Below are positions 5,938 to 7,886 of a stretch of 7,886 nt of DNA, in pieces. Origin of the DNA: an uncultured Clostridia bacterium (lineage in GTDB: Bacteria; Bacillota; Clostridia; Lachnospirales; Lachnospiraceae). The stretch spans positions 1 to 7,886 of the forward strand of contig CAMORF010000099.1 in NCBI GenBank assembly GCA_946623485.1, read 5' to 3'. The notes beneath the pieces were generated by a model. The model ran no database searches. It was given only the letters and a program-made list of their open reading frames with translations, and was not told where the DNA came from. Each line of letters starts with the position of its first letter. Position 1 is the stretch's first letter. Made by a program: the position numbers and the translations under genes.

Positions 5938-7599
5938 TCATCTCTTGATCAGCAGTGATTTCCCGGTCATCTCCGCCGGCTGGTCCAGGCCCATCATCTC
6001 AAGCAGCGTGGGCGCTATGTCTGCCAGGCAGCCGCCCTCTCTCAAGGTGTAGGCAGGATCATAATTCACCAGGATGAAGGGAACCTGGTTGGTAGTATGC
6101 GATGTCAACGCTTCTCCCGTCTCATCGTCCACCATCATCTCGGCGTTGCCATGGTCTGCGCAGATGAAGAGCTGTCCGTCCACCTCTTCTATCGCCTCCA
6201 CCACCCGTCCGATGCACTGGTCGAGACACTCGACGGCCTCAATGGTAGCCTTCTCCACGCCGGTGTGGCCTACCATATCCGCGTTGGCGAAATTTGTGAT
6301 GATCACATCATACGCGCCGGACCGGATCTTCTCAATCAGGGTATCGCATACCTGAGGGGCGCTCATCTCCGGCTGCAGGTCATATGTCGCCACCTTAGGG
6401 GATGGGATCACAAAGCGGTCCTCTCCGGCATTCGGCGCTTCCACGCCGCCGTTGAAGAAGAAGGTCACGTGGGCGTATTTCTCAGTCTCAGCGATCCTGG
6501 CCTGCTTCATCCCATTCGCGGCAAGCCACTCACCAAGGCCGTTGGGGATGGTATTCTTTGGAAATGCGACTTCCTTGTTTGGGACTGTCACATCATAGTC
6601 CGTAAAGCATACATAGGTCACCTGCTTCCGGGGGCCTCTGTCAAAGCCGTCGAATTCATCGCTGCAAAAAACACGGGTGATCTCTCTGGCCCGGTCCGGA
6701 CGGAAATTGAAGAAAATGATAGAGTCCCCGTCCTCAATGGTGGCCACCGGCTTGCCGTCCTCCATGATTACCGTGGGCTGGATAAACTCATCCGTCTCTC
6801 CCTTCGCATAGGACTGCGTCACAGCCTCCAGGGCAGAATCTGCCGTCACGCCCTCGCCGAGGGTCATGGCCCGGTACGCCTTTTCCACGCGGTCCCAGCG
6901 GTTGTCCCTGTCCATGGCATAATAGCGGCCGCCCACCGTCGCAATCTTGCCGCAGCCGATCCGCTCCATCTCATCGGACAGCTCTTTCACATAATCCTTT
7001 CCGGATTCCGGAGGCGTGTCCCTGCCGTCCGTGAAGCAATGTACATATACCTTCTCAAGCCCCTCGCGCTTCGCGAGCTCCAGAAGGGCATAAAGGTGAG
7101 AATTGTGGCTGTGCACGCCGCCATCGGACAGAAGCCCGTAGATATGCAGGTTCGTTCCCTTTTCCTTCGCATTGTTGATCGCCTTCAGGAGCGCCTCATT
7201 CTCAAAAAATGCTCCATCCTCGATCTCTTTCGTGATCCTGGTCAGATCCTGGTACACGATGCGGCCGGCCCCCATATTCAGGTGCCCCACCTCGGAGCTT
7301 CCCATGACTCCGTCCGGAAGGCCTACGGCCAGGCCGCTGGCGTCCCCCGCCACGAAAGGGCATTCCTTCATCAGCCGGTCCATTACCGGCGTATCTGCCT
7401 GGGCGATGGCATTATGCTCACGATTCTCATTCAGGCCATAGCCATCGAGAATCAAAAGCACGGTCGGTTTTTTACTGCCTTGCTTCCGGGCCTCATCCGC
7501 AGAAAATGTTCGATGCAGCACACCGGGCACAGCTGCGGCAAGCAGAGCTGCCATCAGCAAAGCTGCAAGCAGCGGTTTCATGCCGGTTCTTTTTTTCAT
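5938..7599 (-). CDS. gpmI: Phosphoglycerate mutase (cofactor-independent) with N-terminal export signal
   Basis: This enzyme interconverts 3- and 2-phosphoglycerate in glycolysis. The catalytic part (about residues 43-553) has normal family length and every key residue: metal ligands D52, D441, H445, D482, H483 and H501, catalytic S102 (GSSEVGH), and substrate residues H163, R193-D194, R225, R231, R300, R303 and K374. The odd part is residues 1-42: a basic start (MKKRTGMK), about 20 hydrophobic residues (PLLAALLMAALLAAAVPGVL) and a polar linker, then KKPTVLLILDGYG where cytosolic homologues begin. This looks like a signal peptide or membrane anchor; the cleavage site is uncertain (perhaps after FSA). 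AAGGAGG lies 7-8 nt before the first ATG, so the extension is translated. No internal Met lies between the hydrophobic segment and the catalytic domain. The gene appears to be transcribed alone. Confidence 0.95.
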   Translation of the reverse strand: MKKRTGMKPLLAALLMAALLAAAVPGVLHRTFSADEARKQGSKKPTVLLILDGYGLNENREHNAIAQADTPVMDRLMKECPFVAGDASGLAVGLPDGVMGSSEVGHLNMGAGRIVYQDLTRITKEIEDGAFFENEALLKAINNAKEKGTNLHIYGLLSDGGVHSHNSHLYALLELAKREGLEKVYVHCFTDGRDTPPESGKDYVKELSDEMERIGCGKIATVGGRYYAMDRDNRWDRVEKAYRAMTLGEGVTADSALEAVTQSYAKGETDEFIQPTVIMEDGKPVATIEDGDSIIFFNFRPDRAREITRVFCSDEFDGFDRGPRKQVTYVCFTDYDVTVPNKEVAFPKNTIPNGLGEWLAANGMKQARIAETEKYAHVTFFFNGGVEAPNAGEDRFVIPSPKVATYDLQPEMSAPQVCDTLIEKIRSGAYDVIITNFANADMVGHTGVEKATIEAVECLDQCIGRVVEAIEEVDGQLFICADHGNAEMMVDDETGEALTSHTTNQVPFILVNYDPAYTLREGGCLADIAPTLLEMMGLDQPAEMTGKSLLIKR

Positions 7600-7637
7600 C
7601 AGGATCCTCCTTCCGATCAGGCTGTCAGGCCTGTTTT

Positions 7638-7672
7638 AGGATCTGTAAACCATTCACTTGTTTACAGATCCT
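7638..7672. repeat. 13-bp inverted repeat in the gpmI leader
   Basis: AGGATCTGTAAAC (7638-7650) and GTTTACAGATCCT (7660-7672) are perfect arms around a 9-nt spacer, 39 bp upstream of the gpmI start. No T-run follows on the minus strand, so termination is unlikely. It could be a repressor operator or a leader RNA hairpin. Confidence 0.6.
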
Positions 7673-7698
7673 TACATGCAATGTCTGTAACATTAAAA

Positions 7699-7734
7699 GT
7701 TATACTCGTAAACGTTGTTTTTTTCCACTGTCAA
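7699..7734 (-). promoter_or_regulatory. Tentative gpmI promoter region
   Basis: The minus strand has a perfect TTGACA (7734-7729) and a TATAAC (7704-7699), but they are 24 bp apart, too far for one ordinary sigma-A promoter. Either hexamer may be used with a poor partner. The region lies between the upstream terminator and the inverted repeat, where the gpmI promoter must be if the gene is transcribed on its own. Confidence 0.3.
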
Positions 7735-7749
7735 TTTCGAAATATGATA

Positions 7750-7795
7750 AACAAAACAGTTCAGCTCAGAACACATACCGCTCTGAGCTGAACTG
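7750..7795 (-). terminator. Intrinsic terminator of an upstream gene outside the window
   Basis: Perfect 14-bp arms CAGTTCAGCTCAGA (7757-7770) and TCTGAGCTGAACTG (7782-7795) enclose an 11-nt loop. On the minus strand the stem is followed by TTTTGTTTAT (7756-7747), a usable U-rich tract. It therefore ends a minus-strand transcript coming from beyond the right edge and separates it from gpmI. Confidence 0.7.
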
Positions 7796-7886
7796 CAGCA
7801 TACTTATAACAGATTCGTCTCCGCGTCAGGCTAAGGAGCTGTCACAAAATAAATTGTACAGATTGCGTAGGATTTTCATTCGAGAG
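7796..7886. other. Right-edge stretch, no assignable gene
   Basis: On the minus strand a short frame from the edge reads LSNENPTQSVQFIL and stops at a TGA near 7843. It could be the C-terminus of an upstream gene. It is too short to identify, and I make no functional claim. Confidence 0.3.

Noticed and set aside
6097..7791. Plus-strand open frame of 564 codons
   Set aside because: It is antisense to gpmI, whose protein matches its family throughout with intact catalytic residues. The plus-strand translation has no recognisable domain.
7796..7886. Possible insertion-sequence end (TTTTGTGACAGCTCC on the minus strand)
   Set aside because: It vaguely resembles insertion-sequence ends, but no matching partner or transposase sequence is in the window, so it cannot be supported.

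Overview
The window looks like chromosomal DNA from a Gram-positive Clostridia bacterium, probably Lachnospiraceae-like. The reasons are strong AAGGAGG-type ribosome binding sites, A/T-rich promoters, moderately GC-rich coding DNA, and protein families typical of that group (DUF6765, DUF308/HdeD, a Firmicutes-type cardiolipin synthase). This assignment is inference; there is no rRNA or marker gene here. All seven supported genes lie on the minus strand, so transcription runs from right to left. The long plus-strand open frames are antisense shadows.

Layout in the direction of transcription (right to left): a terminator of an unseen upstream gene (7757-7795); a leader with an inverted repeat (7638-7672); gpmI (5938-7599), a complete phosphoglycerate mutase with an N-terminal export signal or membrane anchor; a promoter and a long leader holding a perfect 44-bp inverted repeat (5752-5842); a cardiolipin synthase (4125-5708); a short REP-like palindrome (4073-4117); a small HD-domain protein (3547-4038); a promoter with four tandem 10-bp repeats (3508-3558); a secreted protein of unknown function (2455-3474); a six-helix DUF308/HdeD-like membrane protein (1688-2200) followed by three hairpins; then a two-gene operon of a four-helix membrane protein (852-1346) and a DUF6765 protein that runs off the left edge (<1-848).

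The main regulatory signal is a promoter design that occurs three times. Two TTTAACG-like boxes 11 bp apart are followed, after exactly 10 bp, by a TAGAAT or TACAAT -10 element. It precedes the four-helix/DUF6765 operon, the DUF308 gene and cls. This is the arrangement expected of an OmpR/PhoB-family activator, and the targets are all membrane-related, so I infer a small envelope or stress regulon. The other notable item is the predicted export of an otherwise intact glycolytic GpmI. No CRISPR array, tRNA, rRNA, phage gene or transposase gene is visible.
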